Below, in pieces: positions 26,799 to 36,306 of a stretch of 64,000 nucleotides of DNA (positions are counted from its first letter, which is position 1; every line of letters starts with the position of its first letter). The position numbers and the translations under genes were made by a program. The stretch comes from Azonexus sp. (GTDB lineage: Bacteria > Pseudomonadota > Gammaproteobacteria > Burkholderiales > Rhodocyclaceae), in assembly GCA_031260295.1 (NCBI GenBank), contig JAIRKE010000001.1:248001-312000 (forward strand). The letters run 5' to 3'. The notes under the pieces are model-generated. The model was not told the DNA's origin. It saw nothing but the letters and a program-made list of their open reading frames with translations, and ran no database searches.

Positions 26799-28358
26799 AT
26801 GGAAGAGATTCTTCGCCAGGCCCAGGCCATCCTGCGCGCGACCTGGAAGCATCGCCACCTCGGCATGCTGGTCGCATGGGTCGTGGGCGCCATCGCCGCT
26901 GGCGTGATTCTGCGCATACCGGATCGGTATGAAGCATCGGCACGCATCTTTGTCGATACGCAGTCGATCCTCAAGCCGCTGATGTCCGGCCTGGCCATCC
27001 AGCCCAACGTCGAGCAGCAGGTCATGATGCTCAGCCGGACACTGATCAGCCGGCCGAACATCGAAAAGCTGATCCGCATGGCCGATCTCGACCTCGGCAT
27101 CAAGGGCAAGGCGGCACAGGAGGCTCTCATCGACCAGCTGACCAAAACGCTGAAAATCCAGAGCGTCGGCCGCGACAATCTCTACATCCTGTCCTACCGG
27201 GATACCGACCCGGCCAAGGCGCAGCGCGTGGTCCAGGCGCTGGTGTCGATCTTTATCGAATCCAGCCTCGGTAGCAAGCGCCAGGATTCCGACTCGGCGC
27301 GCAAATTCATCGAAGATCAGATTCGCAATTACGAAAACAAATTGCAGGAGGCGGAAAATCGTCTCAAGGAATTCAAGTTGCGCAACATCGACTTGCAAAT
27401 CGGCGAAGGCAAGACCAGCGTCGACCACCTCTCCGAACTGACCACGGTGCTCAGCACCTCGCGCCTGGCCTTGCGCGAAGCGCAAAACGCCCGCGACTCC
27501 CTGCGCCGCCAGATTGTCGGCGAGGAACCAATGTTGCTGCCGGAATCCCCGGCGGCCGATTCGGGCATCTCCTTGCCCGAAATCGATGGCCGCATCGATA
27601 CCCAGAAGCGCAATCTCGATACCCTGCTACAGCGCTATACCGAGCAACATCCGGACGTTATCGGCATCCGCCGACTGATCAAGGATCTCGAAGAACAGAA
27701 ACAGGAGGAATTGCAGGCGCGCAAGAAATTCGCAGCCAGCAACCCGGGGGCCTCGATCAGCAACAACCCGGTCTATCAGCAACTGAAGGTTTCCTTGGCC
27801 GAGGCCGAGGCCAATGTGGCTTCGCTTCAGGCGCGCGTCGCGGAATACGAAGACCGCTACCAGCGGATGACCGAGTTGATGCGGACGCAACCGCAGTTGG
27901 AAGCGGAATTCGCCCAACTGAACCGCGATTACGCCATCCACAAGAAAAACTACGAGCAACTGGTCGCCCGCCGCGAAATGACAGAGCTTTCCGGCGATCT
28001 CGAAGCCGCCGGCTCGGTCGCCGATTTTCGCCTGATCGACCCACCGCGAGCCTCGCAACAACCAGTGGCCCCAAACCGCATGTTGCTGTTCCCGCTCGGT
28101 CTGTTGCTCGGCCTGGCCTCCGGCCTGTTTGCCGCCTTCGTCGCCAGCCAGGTCCGCCCGGTGTTCTTCGATGGCAATTCCCTGCGCGAAACCACCGGCC
28201 TTCCCCTGCTCGGCACCGTCACGCTGATCCGGAACGACGCCCGCCGGCTCAAGGAAAAATCAACCCTGCGCCGTTTCTTATTGGCCACCGCCGGATTGTT
28301 CATCGCCTATGGAGCCGGCATGGCCGCGCTCTTCTTCCTTTCCCAACGCGCTGCCTGA
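26799..28358 (+). CDS. Polysaccharide chain-length determinant (Wzz-like), exosortase A system
   Basis: The 519-residue product has a Wzz N-terminal domain with a membrane segment (LGMLVAWVVGAIAAGVILRI), then RYEASARIFVDTQSILKPLM, a long coiled-coil middle (about residues 165-400), and a second membrane segment after PPRASQQPVAPNRMLLFPLG. A third hydrophobic stretch lies near the end. Such proteins regulate polymer length and bridge to the export lipoprotein. The separate tyrosine kinase gene follows after nine bases, so the copolymerase and kinase are two polypeptides here. Confidence 0.92.
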   Translation: MEEILRQAQAILRATWKHRHLGMLVAWVVGAIAAGVILRIPDRYEASARIFVDTQSILKPLMSGLAIQPNVEQQVMMLSRTLISRPNIEKLIRMADLDLGIKGKAAQEALIDQLTKTLKIQSVGRDNLYILSYRDTDPAKAQRVVQALVSIFIESSLGSKRQDSDSARKFIEDQIRNYENKLQEAENRLKEFKLRNIDLQIGEGKTSVDHLSELTTVLSTSRLALREAQNARDSLRRQIVGEEPMLLPESPAADSGISLPEIDGRIDTQKRNLDTLLQRYTEQHPDVIGIRRLIKDLEEQKQEELQARKKFAASNPGASISNNPVYQQLKVSLAEAEANVASLQARVAEYEDRYQRMTELMRTQPQLEAEFAQLNRDYAIHKKNYEQLVARREMTELSGDLEAAGSVADFRLIDPPRASQQPVAPNRMLLFPLGLLLGLASGLFAAFVASQVRPVFFDGNSLRETTGLPLLGTVTLIRNDARRLKEKSTLRRFLLATAGLFIAYGAGMAALFFLSQRAA

Positions 28359-28367
28359 AGGTGATTG

Positions 28368-29327
28368 ATGAGTCTGATTGAACAAGCCGCCAAGCGCCTG
28401 GAGCAACTTCGTCAGGCCGGTGTCGAGTTGCCCGAGGAAACAGCGCAGCCCGCCACTCATCAGGGCAGCGGAAGGGTAGCCAGAAACGATGTCGCCCCCT
28501 ATACCGCCGCTGTCACAATGCCGAAACCGGCGAACGAGGAAAAGCGGGCGCCAGCGGCAGCCGCCAAGCGCGTCGAGCTCAATCTCGACGCCATTTCCGC
28601 CTCCGGTCTGCTGGTGCCGCAAGCCGCCCACAGCCAGCGCCAACTGGCGGGCGAGTTCCGCGTCATCAAGCGGCCACTGATCGCCAACGCCATGGGTAAA
28701 GGCAGCGAGCCGATCGTCAACGGCAACCTGATCATGGTCACCAGCGCGCTGCCGGGCGAAGGCAAGAGCTTCACCGCCATCAACCTGGCCATCAGCATCG
28801 CCATGGAACTCGACAATACGGTGATGCTGGTCGATGCTGACGTAGCCCGCCCATCGGTACTCAACATGCTCGGGCTGCCCCCGGCCCCCGGCCTGCTCGA
28901 CGTGGTCGACAAGAACTCGGTCGATATTTCCAGTGTCCTGTTGCGCACCAATATCGAAAAACTTTCGATTCTGCCCAGCGGCACCCAGCATCCGCGCGCC
29001 ACTGAATTGCTGGCCAGTGACGCCATGGTCCGTCTGCTCGATGACATGGGCAGTCGCTACAGCGACCGTATCATCATTTTCGACTCCCCCCCCCTGTTGC
29101 TGACCACGGAATCACGCGCCATCGCCACGCACATGGGGCAGATCGTCGTCGTCGTCCATGCCGAAAGCACCCCCCAGGCGGTCGTCAAGCAGGCGGTCGA
29201 CACCATTCAAGCCTGCCCGGTCAAGATGATGGTTCTCAACCAGGCACGGCAAGCGCCTTCCGATGGCTACGGTTACGGGTATGGCTACGGTTACGGTTAC
29301 GGATATGGGTATGAGAAGAGGAAATAG
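28368..29327 (+). CDS. Exosortase A-associated tyrosine autokinase with Gly-Tyr tail
   Basis: The 319-residue product is a bacterial tyrosine kinase of the CpsD/Wzc C-domain type. Walker A is SALPGEGKS at residues 126-134 and Walker A' lies in VMLVDADVARPS, with FDSPPLLL as Walker B. Phosphorylation of the C-terminal tyrosines controls assembly with the chain-length determinant. The tail is exceptionally regular: eight Gly-Tyr pairs followed by EKRK. The ATG at 28368 has AAGGTG upstream; an adjacent TTG is less likely. The last codons overlap the start of the outer-membrane protein gene. Confidence 0.92.
   Translation: MSLIEQAAKRLEQLRQAGVELPEETAQPATHQGSGRVARNDVAPYTAAVTMPKPANEEKRAPAAAAKRVELNLDAISASGLLVPQAAHSQRQLAGEFRVIKRPLIANAMGKGSEPIVNGNLIMVTSALPGEGKSFTAINLAISIAMELDNTVMLVDADVARPSVLNMLGLPPAPGLLDVVDKNSVDISSVLLRTNIEKLSILPSGTQHPRATELLASDAMVRLLDDMGSRYSDRIIIFDSPPLLLTTESRAIATHMGQIVVVVHAESTPQAVVKQAVDTIQACPVKMMVLNQARQAPSDGYGYGYGYGYGYGYGYEKRK
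29265..29312 (+). repeat. Hexanucleotide repeat (GGNTAY)8 coding the Gly-Tyr tail
   Basis: Eight consecutive GGNTAY hexamers encode the Gly-Tyr pairs. Third positions vary, so the repeat is not a pure microsatellite, but unequal exchange could still change the number of tyrosines by one per unit without altering the frame. The candidate ATG starts of the next gene (29305 and 29311) lie within the last two units. Confidence 0.85.
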
Positions 29328-30930
29328 ATACTCCATTTTTCGTCCGCTGACGGTCGCCTTCGCACTGGCCTTGTCACTACCGGCGACGGCCCAGCAAAAT
29401 ACCGGCGCCCAGGCAATGCCGGGCATAGGCACTCCGGCCGCGATGATCGATACCAACGGCGGCGACAATTCGACCGAACAGGGCAGCGGACGGGCCTGGA
29501 CGATCTCGCCGCGGATCGGCCTGTCGCTGACCGCCACCGATCATGCCAACATCAGTTACGGCCAAGGCGAAAGCGACCTGATCACCGAAATCTCGCCCGG
29601 CATCCGCATCGATGCGCGGACCGTCCGCCTGCGCGGTTATCTGGATTACGCGCTGCGCGGCCAGTTCTATTCCAAAAATAACGGAAGCCGGCACCAGAAT
29701 GCCCTCAACACCTTCGCCACGCTAGAAGCCATCGACGACTGGTTTTTCGTCGATGCCAGCGGCAATATTTCGCAGCAATCCATTTCCGCCTTCGGCCCGC
29801 AATCGCCCAGTGATGCGTCGATCAACAATAACAGCACGGAAACCTCGACCTATCGCATCTCCCCCTATATCCGCGGAACCATCGGCGGTCTCGCCGACTA
29901 CACGGTTCGCTACAACGCCACGACAACCCGGGCGGACGATTCGACGGGTACGAATCTCGATACCTCGCAATGGATCGGTCAGCTACGCGGCGGCACGCCC
30001 TTCCACAGCCTGCGCTGGAACCTCGATGCCAACCGCCAGACCGCCGATTATGCCAATGGCCGCAAAACCGATGCCGACCTGACCCGGCTGCTGCTCACCT
30101 ATCTGATCACGCCGCAATTCAGTATTTCCGCCAGCGCCGGCTGGGAACGCAACGATTACGCCTCGCTCGACCAAGAGAGCAAGAATACCCACGGCTACGG
30201 TTTCGACTGGAATCCGACCCCGCGCACCCAAATTTCCGCCTTCATGGAACGCCGTTTCTTCGGTGACGGCCATCGTCTCAGCATCAGCCACCGCTTTCCC
30301 AACAGCAGCATCCGCTATACCGATACCCGCGATGTTTCGGTATTGCCCAACCAGTTCGCCACGGCCGGCATGGGCAGCCTCTACGACCTGTATTACGACT
30401 ATTTCGCCTACCTGATTCCCGATCCGGCCGCTCGTTCCGCCTTTGTTCAAACCCTGCTGGCCTCTTCCGGCCTCAATCCCAACCAGCAAGTCGTCAGTGG
30501 TTTTCTGTCCACGCAGGCCAGCAAGCAACGGCAGCAGCAACTGGCTTTCGTGTTGTTCGGCGCCCGCAACTCGCTGACGCTGCAATTCAACCGCAGCGAG
30601 AATTCGGCCTTCTCCGCCGCCCTGGCCTCGACTGGCGACGATTTCTCGCAGAGTTCAAAAATCAGGCAGACAGGCGTCAGCCTGACCTTCTCGCACCGCC
30701 TGAGCGCCCTCTCCAATCTCAACGTGACCGCTGGCCGGCAGAAGAGCAGCGGCAGCAACACCGGCGGCGTCGATCTGGATACCACGACGACGCTCTATCA
30801 GATCAGTCTGGCCACCAAGCTCGGAGCGAAAACCAACGGCTCGCTCAGCGCGCGCCGCGCGAAATACGATAGCGACACCAATCCGTATACCGAGAACGCC
30901 CTGACTGCCACCCTTCTCTATACCTATTGA
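29311..30930 (+). CDS. Exosortase A system-associated outer-membrane beta-barrel protein
   Basis: The 539-residue product has a signal peptide (FRPLTVAFALALSLPATAQQ) and a long series of beta-strand patterns, with DHANISYGQGESDLITEISP early, RISPYIRGTIGGLADYTVRY in the middle and an aromatic end (TATLLYTY). It matches the family of PEP-CTERM-system outer-membrane proteins found between the tyrosine kinase and the AAA ATPase in these loci. The start is uncertain: ATGs at 29305 and 29311 both lie inside the kinase gene, without a clear ribosome-binding site, so translation is probably coupled. Its role is likely in polymer passage or anchoring at the outer membrane. Confidence 0.87.
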   Translation: MRRGNRYSIFRPLTVAFALALSLPATAQQNTGAQAMPGIGTPAAMIDTNGGDNSTEQGSGRAWTISPRIGLSLTATDHANISYGQGESDLITEISPGIRIDARTVRLRGYLDYALRGQFYSKNNGSRHQNALNTFATLEAIDDWFFVDASGNISQQSISAFGPQSPSDASINNNSTETSTYRISPYIRGTIGGLADYTVRYNATTTRADDSTGTNLDTSQWIGQLRGGTPFHSLRWNLDANRQTADYANGRKTDADLTRLLLTYLITPQFSISASAGWERNDYASLDQESKNTHGYGFDWNPTPRTQISAFMERRFFGDGHRLSISHRFPNSSIRYTDTRDVSVLPNQFATAGMGSLYDLYYDYFAYLIPDPAARSAFVQTLLASSGLNPNQQVVSGFLSTQASKQRQQQLAFVLFGARNSLTLQFNRSENSAFSAALASTGDDFSQSSKIRQTGVSLTFSHRLSALSNLNVTAGRQKSSGSNTGGVDLDTTTTLYQISLATKLGAKTNGSLSARRAKYDSDTNPYTENALTATLLYTY

Positions 30931-30933
30931 CGC

Positions 30934-32010
30934 ATGTACGAAGCCTTCTATGGTTTGAGCAGCAAACCCTTCCAGCTCAATCCGGATCCCTCGTTTTATT
31001 TCGGCAGCAAACAGCATCGCCGGGCGGCTGCCTATCTCAATTACGGCATGCACCAGAACGAAGGTTTCATTGTCATCACCGGCGAAGTCGGCGCCGGCAA
31101 GACCACCATCGTCCGTGCCTTGCTTGACAGTCTCGACCCGCAAAAGGTGGTTGCCGCCCACTTGGTCAGCACCCAGCTCGATGCCGACGATACGCTGCGG
31201 CTGGTCGGGGCGGCCTTCGGCCTGCGCACCAAGGATGTTTCCAAAGCCGACATGCTGATGACGCTGGAGGCCTTCCTGATCAGCGCCACCAGCAAGGGCA
31301 AGCGCTGTCTGCTGATCGTAGACGAGGCGCAGAATCTGACGGCGCGCGCCGTCGAGGAACTGCGCATGCTGTCCAATTTCCAGTTCGGCAACCGCGCCCT
31401 GTTGCAAAGCTATCTGATCGGCCAGCCCGAATTCCGGCAGATGCTGCAAAGCCCGCAGATGATGCAGTTCCGCCAGCGGATCACCGCCGCCTGCCACATC
31501 GGGCCGCTCGATGTCGAGGAAACCCGCGCCTACATCGAGCACCGGCTGAAACGTGCCGGCTCCTCCGGCTCGCCGACCATCAGCGACGCCGCCTACGAAG
31601 CCATTTTCAAGGCCAGCGGCGGTATTCCGCGCCGTATCAACTCGGTCTGCGACCGTCTGCTGCTATTCGGCTATTTGAGCCGCAAAAAGGACTTCGACGT
31701 AACCGACGTCGAGGAAGTCGCCCGCGAGATACACGGAGAGACCATGGGTGACAGCACCTACGCACTGGCGGCCCAGAACAGCCTTTCACCTTACCAGACG
31801 GGCAACCTGCCTCTTGCCAGCGGTGATTATGGTGACGACCCAGGCGCCCTGCTGGCCAACATGAACCTCGAGCAGTTCGGCAAGCGGCTCGCCCGCCTCG
31901 AACGCAGCATGCTGCAACTCGAAAAGATCAACAGCGCGACCCTGTCCTTATTGCAGCAACTGGTTGCCGATGGCCGGCAACTGACCAAGAACACCAGCGA
32001 AAGTGATTAA
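30934..32010 (+). CDS. Exosortase A system-associated AAA ATPase (ExeA-like)
   Basis: The 358-residue product begins MYEAFYGLSSKPFQLNPDPS, typical of ExeA/GspA-type ATPases. Walker A is GEVGAGKTT at residues 50-58, Walker B LLIVDEAQ begins near 126, and an arginine-finger region (GIPRRINSVCDRLLL) follows. The C-terminal 80 residues are low in conserved motifs and end in a helical, possibly coiled segment. The family is found in almost every exosortase A locus, although its exact task is not established. It begins three bases after the beta-barrel gene stop. Confidence 0.92.
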   Translation: MYEAFYGLSSKPFQLNPDPSFYFGSKQHRRAAAYLNYGMHQNEGFIVITGEVGAGKTTIVRALLDSLDPQKVVAAHLVSTQLDADDTLRLVGAAFGLRTKDVSKADMLMTLEAFLISATSKGKRCLLIVDEAQNLTARAVEELRMLSNFQFGNRALLQSYLIGQPEFRQMLQSPQMMQFRQRITAACHIGPLDVEETRAYIEHRLKRAGSSGSPTISDAAYEAIFKASGGIPRRINSVCDRLLLFGYLSRKKDFDVTDVEEVAREIHGETMGDSTYALAAQNSLSPYQTGNLPLASGDYGDDPGALLANMNLEQFGKRLARLERSMLQLEKINSATLSLLQQLVADGRQLTKNTSESD

Positions 32011-32014
32011 GCCG

Positions 32015-33178
32015 ATGCCTGAAACCTGGCCCTCCGATCTTGGCCCCGTCATTTGCGTTGTCGGCGCCCGGCCCAATTTCATGAAAATGGCGCCCATCCT
32101 GCGTGCCTTTACCGCCCATGCGCCGGCCATTCCGACCCTGCTGCTGCATACCGGCCAGCATTACGACCGCGACATGAATGACCGGCTGTTCGAAGACCTG
32201 CGCTTACCGCAGCCGGACATCAACCTGGAAGTCGGCTCCGGCTCGCACGCCGTGCAAACGGCCGAGGTCATGAAGCGCTTCGAGCCAGTGCTCGACGAGC
32301 GCAAGCCCTCCTGCGTGCTGGTCGTCGGCGACGTCAATTCGACACTGGCCTGCACGCTGGTCGCGGCCAAGAAAAACATTCCGGTGGTACACGTCGAGGC
32401 CGGCCTGCGCAGCTACGACCGCGCCATGCCGGAAGAGATCAACCGCGTCCTCACCGACCAGATCGCCGACCTGCTGTACACCACCGAGCGCAGCGCCACT
32501 GACAACCTGGGGCGCGAGGGCATCGCCGCCGAGCGCGTGCGCTTCGTCGGCAACGTGATGATCGATTCGCTGCTGAGCAACCGCCCGGTCGCCCGTTCTC
32601 CGGCGGCCACCATCGCCGCTGGCGGCGGCGACCCGGCCCTGATCGCCGGTGCCGAGGGTTACGGCGTCGTCACCCTGCACCGTCCATCGAATGTCGATAG
32701 TGCCGAGGTTCTCGCCTCGCTGCTCGGTGTCTTGCGCGAAATTGCCGAGCGTCTGCCGCTGGTGTTTGCGCTGCATCCGCGCACCCGTAGCAACATCGAG
32801 CGTTTCGGCCTGCAACACCTGATCGACACGCCGCGCATGTTGATGCTGCCGCCCCAAGGCTACCTGGAAATGCTCGGCCTGATGGCTGGTGCGCGTATCG
32901 TGCTGACCGACTCCGGCGGCCTGCAGGAGGAAACTACTGCCCTCGGCGTACCTTGCCTGACCCTGCGTGAGAATACCGAGCGTCCGATCACCGTCGAGCA
33001 GGGTACCAACACCATGGTCGGCCGCGATATCGAGGCGATCCGCCAGCAGACAGCGGAGATCCTGGCCGGGCGCGGCAAGAGCGGTCGCGTGCCGGAACTG
33101 TGGGACGGCCGTGCCGCCGAGCGCATCGCCACCGACCTGGCCGGCTGGCTGCTCGGCCGCCACGCTGCCGGCCGTTGA
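32015..33178 (+). CDS. wecB: UDP-N-acetylglucosamine 2-epimerase (non-hydrolysing)
   Basis: The enzyme converts UDP-GlcNAc to UDP-ManNAc, a sugar precursor. The 387-residue product has ICVVGARPNFMKMAPILRAF, LLHTGQHYDRDMNDRLFEDL, VVHVEAGLRSYDRAMPEEIN, VTLHRPSNVD, and LTDSGGLQEETTALGVPCLTLRENTERPIT, all family marks. The ATG at 32015 was chosen; a GTG at 32003, overlapping the ATPase stop, is possible. Its presence suggests a ManNAc-type or derived residue in the polymer. The 6-dehydrogenase (WecC) is not in the window. Confidence 0.93.
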   Translation: MPETWPSDLGPVICVVGARPNFMKMAPILRAFTAHAPAIPTLLLHTGQHYDRDMNDRLFEDLRLPQPDINLEVGSGSHAVQTAEVMKRFEPVLDERKPSCVLVVGDVNSTLACTLVAAKKNIPVVHVEAGLRSYDRAMPEEINRVLTDQIADLLYTTERSATDNLGREGIAAERVRFVGNVMIDSLLSNRPVARSPAATIAAGGGDPALIAGAEGYGVVTLHRPSNVDSAEVLASLLGVLREIAERLPLVFALHPRTRSNIERFGLQHLIDTPRMLMLPPQGYLEMLGLMAGARIVLTDSGGLQEETTALGVPCLTLRENTERPITVEQGTNTMVGRDIEAIRQQTAEILAGRGKSGRVPELWDGRAAERIATDLAGWLLGRHAAGR

Positions 33179-33189
33179 GTATCCCGCCA

Positions 33190-34029
33190 ATGCCCGCCCA
33201 GTCGACCCGTAATGCGCTGACCATCGACGTCGAGGATTACTTCCAGGTTTCCGCCTTCGCGCCCTACATCCCGCGCAGCGAATGGCCGACCCGCGAGTGC
33301 CGCGTCGAGAGGAATGTCGACCGCATCCTGGCCATGCTCGACGAGCACGGCACGCGGGCCACCTTCTTCACGCTCGGCTGGATCGCCGAACGCTATCCCG
33401 GGATGGTCCGCCGCATCGCCGCCGCCGGCCACGAGATCGCCAGCCACGGCTACGGTCACGAGCGGGTCAGCGACCAGACGCCGGACAGCTTTTATGCCGA
33501 CATCCAGGCCGCCAAACGGGTTCTCGAAGACCTGGCCGCTTGCGAAGTGCGCGGCTACCGGGCGCCGAGTTTTTCGATTGGCGAACAGAACCTGTGGGCT
33601 TTCGACTGCCTGGAACGCGCCGGCTATCGCTACAGTTCCAGCATCTACCCGATCCGCCACGATCATTACGGCATGCCCGACGCACCGCGCCACGCCCATC
33701 GGATCGGCCAATTGGTCGAGATTCCGCCGACCACGCTACGTTTCTTCAACCGCAACTGGCCGGCCAGCGGCGGCGGCTATTTCCGGCTGCTGCCCTACTC
33801 CCTCTCGCGCTGGATGATCCGGCACGTCAACGACGTCGACCGCCTGCCGGCGGTGTTCTACTTCCATCCCTGGGAAATCGACGTCGAGCAACCGCGCATC
33901 GCAGGCATCAATGCCAAAACGCGCTTCCGCCATTACCTCAACATCGAGCGCATGGAGCCACGACTCCACCGTCTGCTGGCCGATTTTTCCTGGGGCCGGA
34001 TGGACGACCTGTTCCTCGGTAAGGCCTGA
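33190..34029 (+). CDS. Polysaccharide deacetylase, exosortase A system type
   Basis: The 279-residue product is a NodB-homology deacetylase. The metal and catalytic residues are in LTIDVEDYFQ (Asp13, Asp16) and HEIASHGYGHE (His86, His90), followed by GYRAPSFSIG and FHPWEID. The DVEDYFQ form of the first motif is typical of the PEP-CTERM-locus subgroup. It probably removes N-acetyl groups from the polymer, in keeping with an amino-sugar polysaccharide. No signal peptide is seen. The ATG at 33190 gives the standard start. Confidence 0.93.
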   Translation: MPAQSTRNALTIDVEDYFQVSAFAPYIPRSEWPTRECRVERNVDRILAMLDEHGTRATFFTLGWIAERYPGMVRRIAAAGHEIASHGYGHERVSDQTPDSFYADIQAAKRVLEDLAACEVRGYRAPSFSIGEQNLWAFDCLERAGYRYSSSIYPIRHDHYGMPDAPRHAHRIGQLVEIPPTTLRFFNRNWPASGGGYFRLLPYSLSRWMIRHVNDVDRLPAVFYFHPWEIDVEQPRIAGINAKTRFRHYLNIERMEPRLHRLLADFSWGRMDDLFLGKA

Positions 34030-34034
34030 TTCGC

Positions 34035-35069
34035 ATGCTGATTGATCGCCTCGACCCGTCCGACCACGCGGGAGCGGCCCGCTGGGACGCCTTCGTCAAC
34101 GCCTGCCCGGAAGCCACCTTCTTCCACCGTGCGGCGTGGCAGGGCATCATCCGAGAGGTTTTCCGCCACCCGACCTATTTCCTCTACGCCCACGAGAATG
34201 GCGAGATGTGCGGCGTGCTGCCACTGGCCCAGGTCAACAGCCTACTCTTTGGCAACGCGCTGGTGGCCCTGCCCTTCGCCGTCTATGGCGGCGTTGCCGC
34301 CGCCAGCGCCGAGGCCGCCGCCCTGCTGGAGGAAGAAGCGCAACGGCTGGCCGTCCAACTTGGCGTCGACCATCTCGAATTCCGCAATATCGCCGCGCGC
34401 CATGCCGACTGGCCAACGCAGGATCTATACGTCACCTTCCGCAAGGAAATCCTGCCCGAGGTCGAAGCCAACATGCAGGCCATTCCACGCAAACAGCGGG
34501 CGATGGTGCGCAAGGGCATCAAGAATGGCCTTGCCAGCCACATCGACGACAATGCCGAGCGCTTCTTCGCGCTGTTCGCCGACAACGTCCACCGTCACGG
34601 TACGCCGGCTTTACCCAAACGCTATTTCGCGGCGCTGCTGCGCGTTTTCGGCCCGGATTGTGAAGTGCTCACCGTCACCGCGCCCGATGGCCGACCGCTG
34701 AGCAGCGTGCTGTCCTTCTATTTCCGCGACGAGGTATTGCCTTATTACGCCGGCGACGACGCGGCGGCCCGCGACTTCGCCGCCAACGATTTCAAATACT
34801 GGGAACTGATGCGCCGCGCCTGCGAGCGCGGCCTGCGCGTCTTTGACTACGGGCGCAGCAAGGTCGGCACCGGCCCCTATGCCTTCAAGAAAAACTGGGG
34901 CTTTGAAGCGCAGCCGCTGCATTACGAATACCGCCTCTACAAGCGCGACAACATCCCGCAGAACAACCCCAGCAATACAAAATACCGATTGTTCATCGCC
35001 GCCTGGCGGCGCCTGCCGCTCGGCCTCGCTAACCGGCTCGGACCGCTAATCGTCCGCAATCTGGGCTAG
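34035..35069 (+). CDS. FemAB-like GNAT-fold protein, exosortase A system type
   Basis: The 344-residue product has FVNACPEATFFHRAAWQGII at the N-terminus, a middle with IPRKQRAMVRKGIKNGL, and a C-terminal GNAT part with FDYGRSKVGTGPYAFKKNWGFEAQPLHYEY. FemAB enzymes use aminoacyl-tRNA to add amino acids to peptidoglycan; relatives in polysaccharide loci may transfer aminoacyl or acyl groups to sugars. Together with the asparagine-synthase-like gene and the deacetylase, it suggests that free amino groups on the polymer are modified. The substrate is unknown. Confidence 0.88.
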   Translation: MLIDRLDPSDHAGAARWDAFVNACPEATFFHRAAWQGIIREVFRHPTYFLYAHENGEMCGVLPLAQVNSLLFGNALVALPFAVYGGVAAASAEAAALLEEEAQRLAVQLGVDHLEFRNIAARHADWPTQDLYVTFRKEILPEVEANMQAIPRKQRAMVRKGIKNGLASHIDDNAERFFALFADNVHRHGTPALPKRYFAALLRVFGPDCEVLTVTAPDGRPLSSVLSFYFRDEVLPYYAGDDAAARDFAANDFKYWELMRRACERGLRVFDYGRSKVGTGPYAFKKNWGFEAQPLHYEYRLYKRDNIPQNNPSNTKYRLFIAAWRRLPLGLANRLGPLIVRNLG

Positions 35070-35085
35070 GCGCAACGACTCCATC

Positions 35086-36306
35086 ATGTCCAACATCCTC
35101 TACCTCACGCACCGCATTCCCTTTCCGCCCGACAAGGGCGACAAGGTGCGCTCCTGCAACCTACTTCGCCACCTGCTGCGATCGCATCGCGTTTTCCTCG
35201 GCACCTTCGTCGATGCTCCCGAGGATGTCGCGCACATTCGGACCCTAGAGAAAGTGTGCGCCGGGCTCCACGCAGTTCGCCTCCGTCCCAGCCTGGCCAA
35301 GCTGCGCAGCATCAACGGCCTGTTTGCCGGCGAGCCGCTGACCCTGCGCTATTACCGCGACGCCGGCCTGCAGAAATGGGTCGATGAAATCTGCCGCACA
35401 GAGCAGATCGACGCCGTCGTCGTCTTCAGTTCGGCAATGGCCCAGTATGTCGAGGACAAGCAGCGAATGCCGATCTTGATCGATTTCGTCGACGTCGATT
35501 CGGCGAAGTGGACCCAGTACGCGCCCCGGCACCACTGGCCGATGTCCTGGATCTACCGCCGCGAGGGCCGCCTGCTGCTGGCCTGGGAACGGCATACGGC
35601 GGCCCAGGCGGCGCGCTCCTTTTTCGTCACCGAGGCCGAGGTCGAACTGTTCCGCGAGTTGGCTCCGGAATGCAGCGTGCGCGTCGAAGCCATGGGTAAC
35701 GGCGTCGACGCCCGCTATTTCACGCCGGCCGCCGGCCGGCCGTCGCCCTTCCCGGCCGACGAGGAGGCCGTGGTGTTCACCGGCGCCATGGACTACTGGC
35801 CGAATATCGACGCCGTTACCTGGTTCGTCGCCGAGATGCTGCCGGCGCTGCGTAGCCAGCGCCCGCAGGCGCGCTTCTACATCGTCGGCCGCAACCCGAC
35901 GGCGGAAGTCCGCGCCCTGGCCGGCAAGCACGTCGTCGTTACCGGTACCGTGCGGGACGTTCGCCCCTATCTGCAATATGCCGGCGTGATCGTCGCGCCG
36001 CTGCGCATCGCCCGCGGCATCCAGAACAAGATTCTCGAAGCCATGGCCATGGAACGCCCGGTGATCGCCACCACCGCCTGCGCCGCTCCGGTCGAGGCGC
36101 TGCCGGACGAGGAACTCCTGACGGCTGATTCCGCCCAGGAATTCGTCGCCGCCATCGTCGCCCAACTGGCCGATCCGGCCGCCGCCGCCGCCATTGGCCG
36201 TGCCGCGCGCGCCCGCGTTCTCGGCCGCTATAGCTGGCGGGCGCACATGAGCCGCATCGACGCCTATCTGGGCAACGCCACCTCGACCCTCCTGCCATCG
36301 AGATGA
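35086..36306 (+). CDS. Glycosyltransferase, exosortase A system type 1 (GT4-like)
   Basis: The 406-residue product begins MSNILYLTHRIPFPPDKGDKVRS, the mark of the PEP-CTERM/EpsH1-associated sugar transferase group. It has the GT-B C-terminal half with VVFTGAMDYWPNIDAVTWF, FYIVGRNPTAEVRAL and GIQNKILEAMAMERPVIATT. It should add one sugar to the lipid-linked repeat in the cytoplasm. The stop overlaps the exosortase start by four bases (ATGA). Confidence 0.92.
   Translation: MSNILYLTHRIPFPPDKGDKVRSCNLLRHLLRSHRVFLGTFVDAPEDVAHIRTLEKVCAGLHAVRLRPSLAKLRSINGLFAGEPLTLRYYRDAGLQKWVDEICRTEQIDAVVVFSSAMAQYVEDKQRMPILIDFVDVDSAKWTQYAPRHHWPMSWIYRREGRLLLAWERHTAAQAARSFFVTEAEVELFRELAPECSVRVEAMGNGVDARYFTPAAGRPSPFPADEEAVVFTGAMDYWPNIDAVTWFVAEMLPALRSQRPQARFYIVGRNPTAEVRALAGKHVVVTGTVRDVRPYLQYAGVIVAPLRIARGIQNKILEAMAMERPVIATTACAAPVEALPDEELLTADSAQEFVAAIVAQLADPAAAAAIGRAARARVLGRYSWRAHMSRIDAYLGNATSTLLPSR

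Noticed and set aside
29265-29312. Hexamer repeat as an on/off phase-variation switch
   Set aside because: Units of six bases do not change the frame, so gain or loss only alters tail length; on/off switching is not expected.
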